Of a stretch of DNA of 36,350 bases, positions 26,320-33,730 are shown piece by piece. Location of the stretch: positions 1 to 36,350 of the forward strand of contig NZ_JARXRM010000032.1 of assembly GCF_029887875.1 (NCBI RefSeq), written 5' to 3'. Position 1 is the stretch's first letter. Each line of letters starts with the position of its first letter. The DNA comes from Luteimonas endophytica. Its GTDB lineage: Bacteria > Pseudomonadota > Gammaproteobacteria > Xanthomonadales > Xanthomonadaceae. Under the pieces are notes generated by a model, which saw only the letters and a program-made list of their open reading frames with translations, was not told the origin of the DNA and ran no database searches. The translations under genes and the position numbers were made by a program.

Positions 26320-27801
26320 TCAGTGTCCGCCCATCAGGTGCTCGGCGCCGGGCTTGTCGTGCACGCCCAGCCGGTCGACCAGGGTGCGGCTGGCTTCGTC
26401 CATGCCCGCCAGCTCCACCTCGGTGCCCTCGCGGCGGAACTTGATCACCACCTTGTCGAGCGCGCCGACCGCGCTCAGGTCCCAGAAGTGCGCACCGGAC
26501 ACGTCGATGCGGACCCGGTCGAGCACCTCGCCGAAATCGAACGCGGCGATGAAGCGCTCCGCCGAGGCGAAGAATACCTGCCCGGTCACCGTGTAGTGGC
26601 GGGCGGCGCCGCCCTCGGCCGGGACCGAGCCGACGTGCAGGACCTGGCCGACCTTGCGGGCGAAGAACAGCGCCGACAGCAGCACCCCGGTCAATACGCC
26701 CTTGGCCAGGTCGTGGGTCAGGACCGTGACCACCACCGTGGCGATCATCACCAGGCTGGAGGACTTCGGGTAGGTGCGCAGGTCGGCGACCGAGCGCCAG
26801 CTGAAGGTGCCGATCGAGACCATGATCATCACCGCGACCAGCGCCGCCATCGGGATCCGTCCGACCCAGTCGCTGGCGAACACCACCATCAGCAGCAACA
26901 CCACGCCGGCGGTCAAGGTCGACAGCCGGCCGCGGCCGCCGGATTTCACGTTGATCACCGACTGGCCGATCATCGCGCAGCCGGCCATGCCGCCGAGGAA
27001 GCCCGAGGCGATGTTGGCGATGCCCTGACCCTTGGCCTCGCGGTGCTTGTCGCTCGGCGTATCGGTGAGGTCGTCGACGATGCTGGCGGTCAGGAACGAC
27101 TCGAGCAGCCCGACCACCATCAGGGTCAGCGAGACCGGCAGGATGATCCGCAGGGTCTCGAGGTTCCACGGGATGTCGGGCAGCAGGAACACCGGCAGGC
27201 TGTCCGGCAGTTCGCCCTTGTCGCCCACGGTGGGCACCTCGATGCCGATCAGCATCGCGGCGCCGGTCAGCAGCACGATCGCCACCAGCGGCGAGGGCAC
27301 CGCGCGGGTGATCCGCGGCAGGCCGTAGATGATGCCCAGGCCGATCGCCACCATCGGATAGACCATCCACGGCACCGCGATGAGTTCGGGGATCTGCGCC
27401 ATGAAGATCAGGATCGCCAGTGCGTTGACGAAGCCGGTGATCACCGAGCGCGAGACGAAGCGCATCAGGTCGGCCAGGCGGAGGTAGCCGGCGACGATCT
27501 GCAGGATGCCGGTGAGCACCGTCGCGGCGAGCAGGTACTGCAGGCCGTGCTCGCGCACCAGGGTCACCATCAGCAGCGCCATGGCACCGGTGGCGGCGGA
27601 GATCATGCCGGGGCGGCCGCCGGTGAAGGCGATCACCACGGCGATGCAGAACGAGGCGTACAGGCCGACCTTGGGGTCGACCCCGGCGATGATGGAGAAG
27701 GCGATCGCTTCGGGGATCAGCGCCAGCGCGACCACCAGGCCGGCGAGCAGGTCGGCGCGCACGTTCGGAGACCATTCCGCGCGCAGCTTGGAAAACGTCA
27801 T
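26320..27801 (-). CDS. SulP-family anion transporter with STAS domain
   Basis: Inner-membrane transporter for sulfate, bicarbonate or related anions. The 493-residue product starts [20 protein letters not shown] and has the family opening [19 protein letters not shown]. About 12 to 14 membrane segments follow, including [21 protein letters not shown]-terminal cytoplasmic STAS domain (from about residue 385) contains [19 protein letters not shown]. Length is somewhat below eukaryotic members but normal for bacterial BicA-like SulP proteins. An in-frame extension to 28026 would add 75 Arg/Pro-rich residues and is rejected. Substrate is not decidable; no carbonic anhydrase or sulfate assimilation gene is adjacent. 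Confidence 0.93.
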   Translation of the reverse strand: MTFSKLRAEWSPNVRADLLAGLVVALALIPEAIAFSIIAGVDPKVGLYASFCIAVVIAFTGGRPGMISAATGAMALLMVTLVREHGLQYLLAATVLTGILQIVAGYLRLADLMRFVSRSVITGFVNALAILIFMAQIPELIAVPWMVYPMVAIGLGIIYGLPRITRAVPSPLVAIVLLTGAAMLIGIEVPTVGDKGELPDSLPVFLLPDIPWNLETLRIILPVSLTLMVVGLLESFLTASIVDDLTDTPSDKHREAKGQGIANIASGFLGGMAGCAMIGQSVINVKSGGRGRLSTLTAGVVLLLMVVFASDWVGRIPMAALVAVMIMVSIGTFSWRSVADLRTYPKSSSLVMIATVVVTVLTHDLAKGVLTGVLLSALFFARKVGQVLHVGSVPAEGGAARHYTVTGQVFFASAERFIAAFDFGEVLDRVRIDVSGAHFWDLSAVGALDKVVIKFRREGTEVELAGMDEASRTLVDRLGVHDKPGAEHLMGGH

Positions 27802-27919
27802 GGGAGCAGGTTCCTGACCGCGGCGCAGCCCACGCGGTCGCATCGTCGAAATCGGGAAAGCGCACGGGCGGTCGCCGCGCGGAAGGAGAGGCGATGGCGC
27901 TACGGCCGCCGGCCGGGCG

Positions 27920-28018
27920 CTAGGGTGGCGTCGGCCGGGTCCCGCCGGTGCGGCGGCGGGCGCGCCGCGGCCGGGTTGCCTGCGAAAGCGCGAGGGCGGA
28001 GAGAAGGCGTTGCTGCAT
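27920..28018 (-). CDS. possible 32-codon leader peptide upstream of sulP
   Basis: An ATG (complement at 28016-28018) opens a 32-residue frame starting [12 protein letters not shown] and continuing Arg/Thr/Pro-rich to a TAG. It begins 6 bases after a TATCAT box, so it would be nearly leaderless, and ends about 120 bases before sulP. The later part looks like ordinary GC-rich noise. This is a weak candidate, recorded only because of its position. Confidence 0.15.
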   Translation of the reverse strand: MQQRLLSALALSQATRPRRARRRTGGTRPTPP

Positions 28019-28024
28019 CGCAGC

Positions 28025-28030
28025 ATGATA
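28025..28030 (-). promoter_or_regulatory. candidate -10 box for sulP-usp
   Basis: TATCAT on the minus strand is a good -10 match of the type seen elsewhere in this window. It would give a sulP leader of a little over 210 bases. The -35 region is not clear. Confidence 0.35.
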
Positions 28031-28109
28031 GCAGCGCGGCCCGCCGAGAGCCACGCACGGTCCGCTGCCAGTGTCGCGCTCCCCCACGCGGCTCGTGGCT
28101 TGTCGCGGC

Positions 28110-28133
28110 GCCGGCCGCGGCTGTACGGCCGGC
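28110..28133 (-). other. hairpin just past the CHASE2 gene stop
   Basis: GCCGGCCG (28110-28117) and CGGCCGGC (28126-28133) are perfect inverted arms around 8 bases, beginning 4 bases after the stop codon. No T-run follows, so it may act as a 3' end stabiliser or a weak terminator. Confidence 0.5.
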
Positions 28134-28137
28134 GGGA

Positions 28138-29802
28138 TCACGCCGGCGCGGCGACCGCGGCGCTGCGGTCGCGGCCCTGGTGCTTGCCGCGGTACAGCGC
28201 CGCGTCGGCACGCTTGAGCAGGTCGACGGGCCCGGGCTCGCGTTCGGGGTCGAACGTCGCGACGCCGATGGTGAGGGTGATGCAGGGTGCGACGTCGGAG
28301 TCCGGGTGGGGGATCCGCAGCGCCCGGACGTCGTCCACCAGCGCACCGGCCAGGGCCTCGGCCGCGGCGGCCGTGGTCTCCGGCAGGATCACCGCCAGTT
28401 CGTCCCCGCCGTAGCGCGCGGCCAGGTCGCGCGGGCGGCGCGCGTGCGAACCGATGGCCCCGGCGATGCGGCGCAACACCTCGTCGCCGGCCTGGTGTCC
28501 ATGGCGGTCGTTGTAGTGCTTGAAGTGGTCGATATCGACCAGCAGCAGCGACAGCGGACGGCCCGAGCGCCGCGCGGCGCCGAGCTCGCGCGCCAGCGTG
28601 AGGTCGAACATGCGGCGGTTCGCCAGCAGGGTCAGCGCATCCGAATGGGCAAGATGCTGCGATTGGCGCAGCCGGGTGAGCGTCCAGGCCAGGCAGCCGC
28701 CCGCCAGCACGGCGAGCGTGGCCGCCGGAGGAAACCAGTAGCGGCCGTAGCGCAGCAACAGCGCGCATCCCAGCAGCGTCGCCAGGGCGACCGCAGCGGT
28801 CACGGCCGACGGCCGCCGCCATGGCCCGGGGCCGCCGTACAGCGCCAGCGGCAACAGCACCAGCGCGATCGACGGCAGCCATCGCCACGGGGCAGGCAGC
28901 GGGGCGATCGCCTGTCCGGTCGCCAGCGCATTGAGCAGGTTGGCGTGGTATTCGATCGCGGGGACTCGCGGGACGCCGCCGGTCCGCGGAGTCGCCAGGC
29001 CGTGGTCGATGCCGGCTGCCGTGACGCCGACCAGGACCCAGCGGTCGCGCAGCAGCGCGGGGTCCACCGTCCCTTCGAGCACATCCAGGTAGGAGACCCG
29101 GGTGAAGGCGCCCGGCTCCGCGTACGGGACCAGGATGTGGTGGTCGCGCACCCACTGGAAGGGAAGCGGGCCCGGCTGCCCGGCCAGCCGCAGCCCCGGG
29201 AGCGGGGCGTCGTCCGCCGCAGCGGGGCCGACGCGCAGCAGCGCCAGCGCCAGCGACGGCCAGTACGCGGAACCCAGCCCGGCCTTGAGATAGGCGCGCC
29301 GCGCGATGCCGTCGCGGTCGATCTCGACATCCACCTGGCCGAGTCCGGCGGCGGCTTCGGCCAGTGGCGGCATCGGCATGACCTCGATCGGCATGCCGCC
29401 CGGTTCCGACGGTTCGGCCATGACCGGAAGCACCGTGCTGCCGGTTGCGGCCAGCGCCCGCGCCAGCGCCGCATCGCCGGCCGGATCGCCGGTCGCGGGC
29501 TCGGCGAACACGGCGTTCAGGGCGATGCCGCGCACGCCGGCGTGGCGCAGGCGGTCCAGCAACCGCGCATGGACGCCGCGCGACCAGGGCCAGCGGCCGA
29601 TCTCGGACAGGCTCCGCTCGTCGATCGCCACGATCGCGATGCGCGGGTCCACCGGCTGGTCGAAGCGCGAGAGCAGCGCGTCGTAGATCCACGCGTCGGC
29701 GCGCCAGGTGAGCTGAAGCGACAGCAGCACGCACACGGCAAGCGTCGCCAGCAGCGCGGCCACCATCCGTGCGGCAGCGTCGTGCCGGTGCAGGCCGGGC
29801 AT
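28138..29802 (-). CDS. CHASE2-domain diguanylate cyclase
   Basis: Membrane sensor that makes c-di-GMP. The 554-residue product has one N-terminal membrane segment (about 12-30) and an extracytoplasmic CHASE2 domain (about 35-300; WIYDALLSRFDQP, IAIVAIDERSLSEIGRWPWSR, GVTAAGIDHGLATP, IEYHANLLNAL). Two or three membrane segments follow (about 308-375), then a GGDEF domain (about 380-545). The active site reads GGDEL (465-469), a functional variant form. An RxxD inhibitory site is present (R456 to D459) at the correct spacing, so product inhibition is expected. It starts 2 bases after the stop of the LysM-FecR gene and must be cotranscribed. The CHASE2 ligand is unknown; the upstream protein is the obvious candidate partner. 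Confidence 0.94.
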   Translation of the reverse strand: MPGLHRHDAAARMVAALLATLAVCVLLSLQLTWRADAWIYDALLSRFDQPVDPRIAIVAIDERSLSEIGRWPWSRGVHARLLDRLRHAGVRGIALNAVFAEPATGDPAGDAALARALAATGSTVLPVMAEPSEPGGMPIEVMPMPPLAEAAAGLGQVDVEIDRDGIARRAYLKAGLGSAYWPSLALALLRVGPAAADDAPLPGLRLAGQPGPLPFQWVRDHHILVPYAEPGAFTRVSYLDVLEGTVDPALLRDRWVLVGVTAAGIDHGLATPRTGGVPRVPAIEYHANLLNALATGQAIAPLPAPWRWLPSIALVLLPLALYGGPGPWRRPSAVTAAVALATLLGCALLLRYGRYWFPPAATLAVLAGGCLAWTLTRLRQSQHLAHSDALTLLANRRMFDLTLARELGAARRSGRPLSLLLVDIDHFKHYNDRHGHQAGDEVLRRIAGAIGSHARRPRDLAARYGGDELAVILPETTAAAAEALAGALVDDVRALRIPHPDSDVAPCITLTIGVATFDPEREPGPVDLLKRADAALYRGKHQGRDRSAAVAAPA

Positions 29803-29804
29803 GG

Positions 29805-31535
29805 TCAGAGCACCAGCAACAACAGCCCGGCGCCCAGCGCGATCCGGCACGGCAGGCAGCCGGTCCTGACGCTCTGCGTGGGGCCGTACGGGTGCGCGTA
29901 GCCATCGTCGTCGACCAGGCGGGTGCGCATGTGCCAGGTGCCGGCGCGCAGCCGGGGCAGCGCGATCCGGTTCTCGTCCAGCGTGCGTTCCAGCTCGATC
30001 CGCGAGAAATCCGGATCGCGCGACAGCTGGAACTCGTAGCGCTGCCCGGGTTCGCCGGCGGGCCAGCGGACCTGCAACGCCCGCCCGTCGCGCTCGACCC
30101 CGTCCGCGCCGATCGCCGGCCCCGGGTCCGCTTCCTGCACCAGGAAACGCACCGGGTCGCCGAACGGGCCGTGCTTGCCGGCGCCGTCGGTGGCGCCGAC
30201 GCGCCAGTAGTACTCGCCCGGCGGCAGGGGGGTGGGCGAGCGCTGCTCGTCGCGGCGCAGCCCGGCCAGGTCGACGAGGGGTGCGCGGAACTCGGGGTCG
30301 CGACCGACCTGCAGCCGGTAGCGCAGGTCGCCCTCGCTGCGGGTCCAGCGGAACCGCGGACGCGTTCCGGCGGTGGCGGCGCCGTCCTCCGGCGCGATCG
30401 CGAACGGCGGGGCCGGCTGGGCCGAGACGCGGAATGCCCGGACCGCATCGCGCCCCTCCAGCCCGTGCGCGTCCAGGGCGCGGACCCGCGCATGGAAGGT
30501 GCCATCTCCCGGGACCCGCACCTCGGCACGCGGCGCATCGACCAGCGTGTCCTGCAGCAGCACCAGGAACTCCGGGTCGGCGCCGACCTGCAGCCGGTAC
30601 CCGCTGGCGCCCTCCACCGGCGGCCAGGCCACGGCGGACGGCATCCGCTGCAGTTCTTCCGGCCAGTCGTCCAGATCCGGCGCCGGCAGCAGCGGCCTGG
30701 GCGGAAGCGGATGGCCTCCGGCGTCGCTCAACGTCCCCTCGCCCGGATCCAGCACCACGCCCCGGCCGCCGCCATCCACGCGCACCCGCCCTTCGAGCAC
30801 TTCGGAGCGGGTCAGGCCGGCATCGCGGGCGATGCGGAACTCGGTACCGCGCACGGTGGCCATGGTGCCCGGGGTATCGAGGATGAAGCGCGAGGCGGGG
30901 CCGCGCGCGCGCTGCACCGAATTGGTGGCGCGGCCGCGCAGCAGGCGCATGCGGGTGTCGACCATGCCGGTGGCGCCATAGGCGCCCAGGCGATCCAGGT
31001 GGAGTTCGCTGCCGCCCTGCAGTTGCAGGCGGGAGCCGTCGGCGAATCGCAGCGTGAGGTTGGCATCGGGGAGGGTCCGCAGCACGGTACCCGCACCCAG
31101 CTGCATGCCGGTGGCGACGGGTGCGGCGGCGTCGGGCGCGTCCGCGGGCGCGGTGGTGGCCCGTCCGTGGAGCGCGATCACCGTGGCCTTCGCCGGCTGC
31201 ACGCGCAGCCAGGCCACGGGGATCCGCAGCCCGGTGCCGGGGGCGAGCTGCCAGGGATCGGCGACGTCGTTGTAGGCCTGCACGCGCTGCCAGGGCACGT
31301 CCTGGCGCAAGTAGGCGCGGCTGATGTCCCAGATCGTGTCGCCCGGCCGGACCCGGTAGCGCCAGTCCTGCGCCGACGCCCCGGCGCTCGCCAGCGCCGT
31401 CACCACGAGCAGCAGCAGGACCCATCGGCGGCGCTGCGTCCGCGGATCGAGGCAGGCGGCACTGCACGCCTTCGGTTGCGGAATGGTGAGTCGGTCGTTC
31501 CCCAATGCCGGCGCCCTTGCTTGCACGGCGGCCAT
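29805..31535 (-). CDS. LysM-FecR envelope protein with three FN3-like repeats
   Basis: The 576-residue product has a basic stretch and hydrophobic signal segment at about 35-55, ending near ASAQ. A LysM peptidoglycan-binding domain follows (about 59-108, YRVRPGDTIWDISRAYLRQD). Next is a FecR domain (about 145-265; GSRLQLQGGSELHLDRLG, GTMATVRGTEFRI). Three related repeats follow, beginning near 312, 405 and 499 with YRLQVGADPEF, YRLQVGRDPEF and YEFQLSRDPDF. The C-terminus is CRIALGAGLLLLVL, a short hydrophobic tail. The ATG at 31535 overlaps a TACAAT -10-like box; a TTG at 31505 with AAGGGC upstream may be the true start. No ECF sigma factor is nearby, so a classical FecIR role is unlikely. 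It probably senses or binds the cell wall and signals to the CHASE2 cyclase. Confidence 0.88.
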   Translation of the reverse strand: MAAVQARAPALGNDRLTIPQPKACSAACLDPRTQRRRWVLLLLVVTALASAGASAQDWRYRVRPGDTIWDISRAYLRQDVPWQRVQAYNDVADPWQLAPGTGLRIPVAWLRVQPAKATVIALHGRATTAPADAPDAAAPVATGMQLGAGTVLRTLPDANLTLRFADGSRLQLQGGSELHLDRLGAYGATGMVDTRMRLLRGRATNSVQRARGPASRFILDTPGTMATVRGTEFRIARDAGLTRSEVLEGRVRVDGGGRGVVLDPGEGTLSDAGGHPLPPRPLLPAPDLDDWPEELQRMPSAVAWPPVEGASGYRLQVGADPEFLVLLQDTLVDAPRAEVRVPGDGTFHARVRALDAHGLEGRDAVRAFRVSAQPAPPFAIAPEDGAATAGTRPRFRWTRSEGDLRYRLQVGRDPEFRAPLVDLAGLRRDEQRSPTPLPPGEYYWRVGATDGAGKHGPFGDPVRFLVQEADPGPAIGADGVERDGRALQVRWPAGEPGQRYEFQLSRDPDFSRIELERTLDENRIALPRLRAGTWHMRTRLVDDDGYAHPYGPTQSVRTGCLPCRIALGAGLLLLVL

Positions 31536-31539
31536 TGTA
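31534..31539 (-). promoter_or_regulatory. candidate -10 box for the LysM-FecR / CHASE2 operon
   Basis: TACAAT in CCTTACAATGG on the minus strand, 56 bases past the propeller gene stop. Its last bases are the first bases of the annotated ATG. If it is a real promoter, translation must begin downstream, for instance at the TTG at 31505. Confidence 0.35.
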
Positions 31540-31591
31540 AGGGAACGGTCCTTCGTGGCGCCCGACGCCCGCAGCGGTGCCGGGCGGCCGG

Positions 31592-32521
31592 TCAATCCTG
31601 GTACGGCAGGCGCAGCCGGGTCTGGTGGATGTCTCCAGGCGCGCCGGCGTTGCGGACGAAGTAGAGCCGGCCGCCCTCCCAGAGCATCGTCGGGTGGTAC
31701 TCGTCCGCGGCGCTGTTGACGCATGGGCCGAGGTTTTCGGCCGCCTCGAAGCCGTCGTGGCCCGCCCGGGCCACGTAGAGGTCCCCCCAGCCGTAGCCGG
31801 CGTCGGCGAGCGCGTCGTCCGGGCGGTCGAGGCGCGCGAACAGCAGCAGGCGACCGTCCGGCGAGATTTCCGGGTTGTACTCCCATCGCTCCGGCGTGTT
31901 GACGCCACCGCCGAGCCGGCGTGCGGGGGCGTAGCTGCCGTCTTGGCGCGGCGCGCTGCGCCAGATGTCGACGTCGCCAACGGGCGTGGGCGCCGCGACC
32001 CGGGCGAAATACAGGTTGCCCCGGCGGTCGACGCTCGGGTACAGCTCGTCGTGGCCGTCGGCGTTGACCTCGGGCCCGAGATGCAAAGGGGCGCTCCAGC
32101 CGTCGCCGACGCGCCGAACCATCCACAGGTCCATGTCGTTGCGTGCGGCGCCTTCGCGCGGGCGCATCGACGAGAAATAAAGGGTGGCGCCGTCGGGCGC
32201 GACGAACGGGTCCATGTCGGCGTGGGTACCGGAGAACGGCGCGACGGTGGGCGCGCCCCACCCGCCATCCTCGCCCGGAGTCGCGGTCATGATCCGCGCC
32301 CGTTCGCGGGTGCCGGGCCACCAGCCCTCGCTCGTCGACCAGTAGATGCGGCTGCGATCGGGCACGAAGGAAAGCCGCCACTGCCAGTTCCCGTCGCTGA
32401 CGACCCCCGGGGCGAACGGCTCGACGGACGGGCAGACCGCCGGGTCGGGGCGCGACTGCGCCGCCGCCGGACCGGCCAGGAGAACGACGGCGGCGAGCGC
32501 CGCGGTACGCAACGGGGACAT
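31592..32521 (-). CDS. exported PD40/TolB-like beta-propeller protein
   Basis: The 309-residue product has a signal peptide (MSPLRTAALAAVVLLAGPAAAQ) and then repeated WD40-like PD40 blades. Examples are MDPFVAPDGATLYFSSMRPR, ELYPSVDRRGNLYFAR, EYNPEISPDGRLLLFARLD and EYHPTMLWEGGRLYFVRN. It is a periplasmic or secreted binding scaffold with no visible catalytic motif. It lies upstream of the LysM-FecR gene on the same strand (56-base gap) and is divergent from the LytS/LytTR genes across 141 bases. It may belong to either unit: a target of the LytTR regulator, or a partner of the FecR protein. Neither link is proven. Confidence 0.85.
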   Translation of the reverse strand: MSPLRTAALAAVVLLAGPAAAQSRPDPAVCPSVEPFAPGVVSDGNWQWRLSFVPDRSRIYWSTSEGWWPGTRERARIMTATPGEDGGWGAPTVAPFSGTHADMDPFVAPDGATLYFSSMRPREGAARNDMDLWMVRRVGDGWSAPLHLGPEVNADGHDELYPSVDRRGNLYFARVAAPTPVGDVDIWRSAPRQDGSYAPARRLGGGVNTPERWEYNPEISPDGRLLLFARLDRPDDALADAGYGWGDLYVARAGHDGFEAAENLGPCVNSAADEYHPTMLWEGGRLYFVRNAGAPGDIHQTRLRLPYQD

Positions 32522-32627
32522 GGTCGGGCGGTCCGGAGGCGGGAGTCGACGCTGGCCCGGCCCGCCGCCAGCGGCAATGGCACCGGGACGAACGGTCGCC
32601 CTGGCGGGTCGAACGCACTCCTGCTGT

Positions 32628-32649
32628 TGCGAGCGTTGGTGCGCTCGCA
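32628..32649. promoter_or_regulatory. perfect 8-bp inverted repeat before the LytS-type kinase gene
   Basis: TGCGAGCG (32628-32635) and CGCTCGCA (32642-32649) flank a 6-base TTGGTG spacer. It ends 13 bases before the kinase ATG, in the region divergent from the propeller gene. It could be an operator for the neighbouring LytTR regulator or another factor, or an RNA hairpin next to the ribosome binding site. It does not resemble the direct-repeat sites usual for LytTR proteins. Confidence 0.6.
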
Positions 32650-32662
32650 TAGCGTGCCCGGG

Positions 32663-33730
32663 ATGAGCTTCAAGTCGCCCCTGTTCTGGCTCGCGATCGT
32701 CGGCGGATGGACGCTCTTCGGCCTGTTGCTGTCGGCGCAGTTGCTGACCATGGACCTGGCCGACGGCACCAGGATGGCGGCCGGGACCGCACTCCGCCTG
32801 GGCATGGCCTCGGGCCTGCTCTGGATCCCGATGGTGGTGGTACTGCTGCTGTGGGTGCGGGCGTTGCCGATCGGACGCGCGCGGTGGTGGGTCTCGGCCG
32901 GCGCGGCGCTGCTGCTGGTGGTGGCGCTGGCGGCGCTCCGCGTTGCCGCGGTGGCGGTGCTGAACCCGTGGATCGGCTGGTACCAGGAGTTTCCGGGCTT
33001 CTGGCCCGAGCTGGTGGCCAGCTTTCCCAAGAACTTCCTGCTGCTCTGCCTGATGGTGGGCGTGGCCCATGCCGGGCTGTTCGCCCAGCGCGCCCATCAG
33101 CGCGAGCGCGAGGCCGAGCAGCTGAAGGCGCGCCTGACCGAGACCCGGCTGGAGGCGCTGGGCGCCCAGCTCAATCCCCATTTCATGTTCAACGCGCTCA
33201 ATTCCATCGCCGAGATGGTGCATCGTGATGCGGACGCGGCCGACCGGATGCTGGTGGGGCTCGGCGAGCTGCTGCGCAGCAGCCTCGACCACCAGCGTTC
33301 GCAGCTGGTGCCGCTGGGCGAGGAGCTGCGGCTGCTGCGCCACTACCTCGAGATCGAGAAGGTGCGCCTGGGCGAGCGCCTGCAGCTGCGTTGGCTGGTC
33401 GAGCCGGGCCTGGAGGACGTGCTGGTACCGCCCCTGGTGCTGCAGCCGCTGGCCGAGAACGCGATCCTGCACGCCATCGCCCCGCGAACGGCGGCCGGAT
33501 TGCTGCAGGTGGTGGCCCGGCGCGAGGGCGCGCACCTACTGCTCGAGGTCGCCGACGACGGCGACGGCATTCCCGGCACGCGCCGCCACGGCACTGGCCT
33601 GAGCAACATCCGCGCGCGGCTGCGCTACCTGTTCGGCGACGACCAGGCGGTCGAACTGCGCAGCGGCCAAGGCGGCGGCACCACGGCCCGGGTGCGGCTG
33701 CCGTGTACCCGCGAAGCGGTGGCGGCATGA
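32663..33730 (+). CDS. LytS/AlgZ-type sensor histidine kinase
   Basis: Membrane histidine kinase of the His_kinase (LytS/YehU) family. The 355-residue product has about four membrane segments in residues 8-140, then a short coiled stretch (QREREAEQLKARLTETRLEA). The phosphoacceptor block LNPHFMFNALNSIAEM has H173. The ATP-binding domain has the N-box LAENAILHA (N266), DDGDG (298-302) and GTGLSN (310-315). It has no PAS, HAMP or large periplasmic sensor domain, so the signal is sensed in or at the membrane. The ATG at 32663 fits the family start. Its stop overlaps the response regulator start as ATGA, so the pair is translationally coupled. Confidence 0.94.
   Translation: MSFKSPLFWLAIVGGWTLFGLLLSAQLLTMDLADGTRMAAGTALRLGMASGLLWIPMVVVLLLWVRALPIGRARWWVSAGAALLLVVALAALRVAAVAVLNPWIGWYQEFPGFWPELVASFPKNFLLLCLMVGVAHAGLFAQRAHQREREAEQLKARLTETRLEALGAQLNPHFMFNALNSIAEMVHRDADAADRMLVGLGELLRSSLDHQRSQLVPLGEELRLLRHYLEIEKVRLGERLQLRWLVEPGLEDVLVPPLVLQPLAENAILHAIAPRTAAGLLQVVARREGAHLLLEVADDGDGIPGTRRHGTGLSNIRARLRYLFGDDQAVELRSGQGGGTTARVRLPCTREAVAA

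Larger units (their letters stand above)
27802..28137. other. 336-base gap between sulP and the CHASE2 gene
   Basis: Probably the leader and promoter of sulP plus the 3' end of the CHASE2 gene, both on the minus strand. It contains a TATCAT -10 candidate (28025-28030), a short open frame (27920-28018) and a GC hairpin (28110-28133). A TGCTGC-ATC-GCAGCA hairpin at 28011-28025 spans the predicted start of the transcript. No terminator with a T-run is seen. Confidence 0.45.

Noticed and set aside
22857..26444. A 1195-residue open frame on the plus strand opposite the M13 and Usp genes
   Set aside because: It is an antisense shadow: high GC at third codon positions leaves opposite frames open. 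The translation is His/Arg/Gly/Ala-rich with no domain, while the minus strand encodes clear families.
26323..29901. A 1192-residue open frame on the plus strand across sulP and the CHASE2 gene
   Set aside because: It spans two recognised minus-strand genes and the gap between them, and its composition (Gln/His/Arg/Asp-rich) is typical of shadow frames.
29805..31535. Classical FecI-FecR-FecA iron regulation by the FecR-domain protein
   Set aside because: No ECF sigma factor or TonB receptor is nearby. The protein has LysM and FN3-like parts instead of a cytoplasmic anti-sigma domain, and it is paired with a cyclase.
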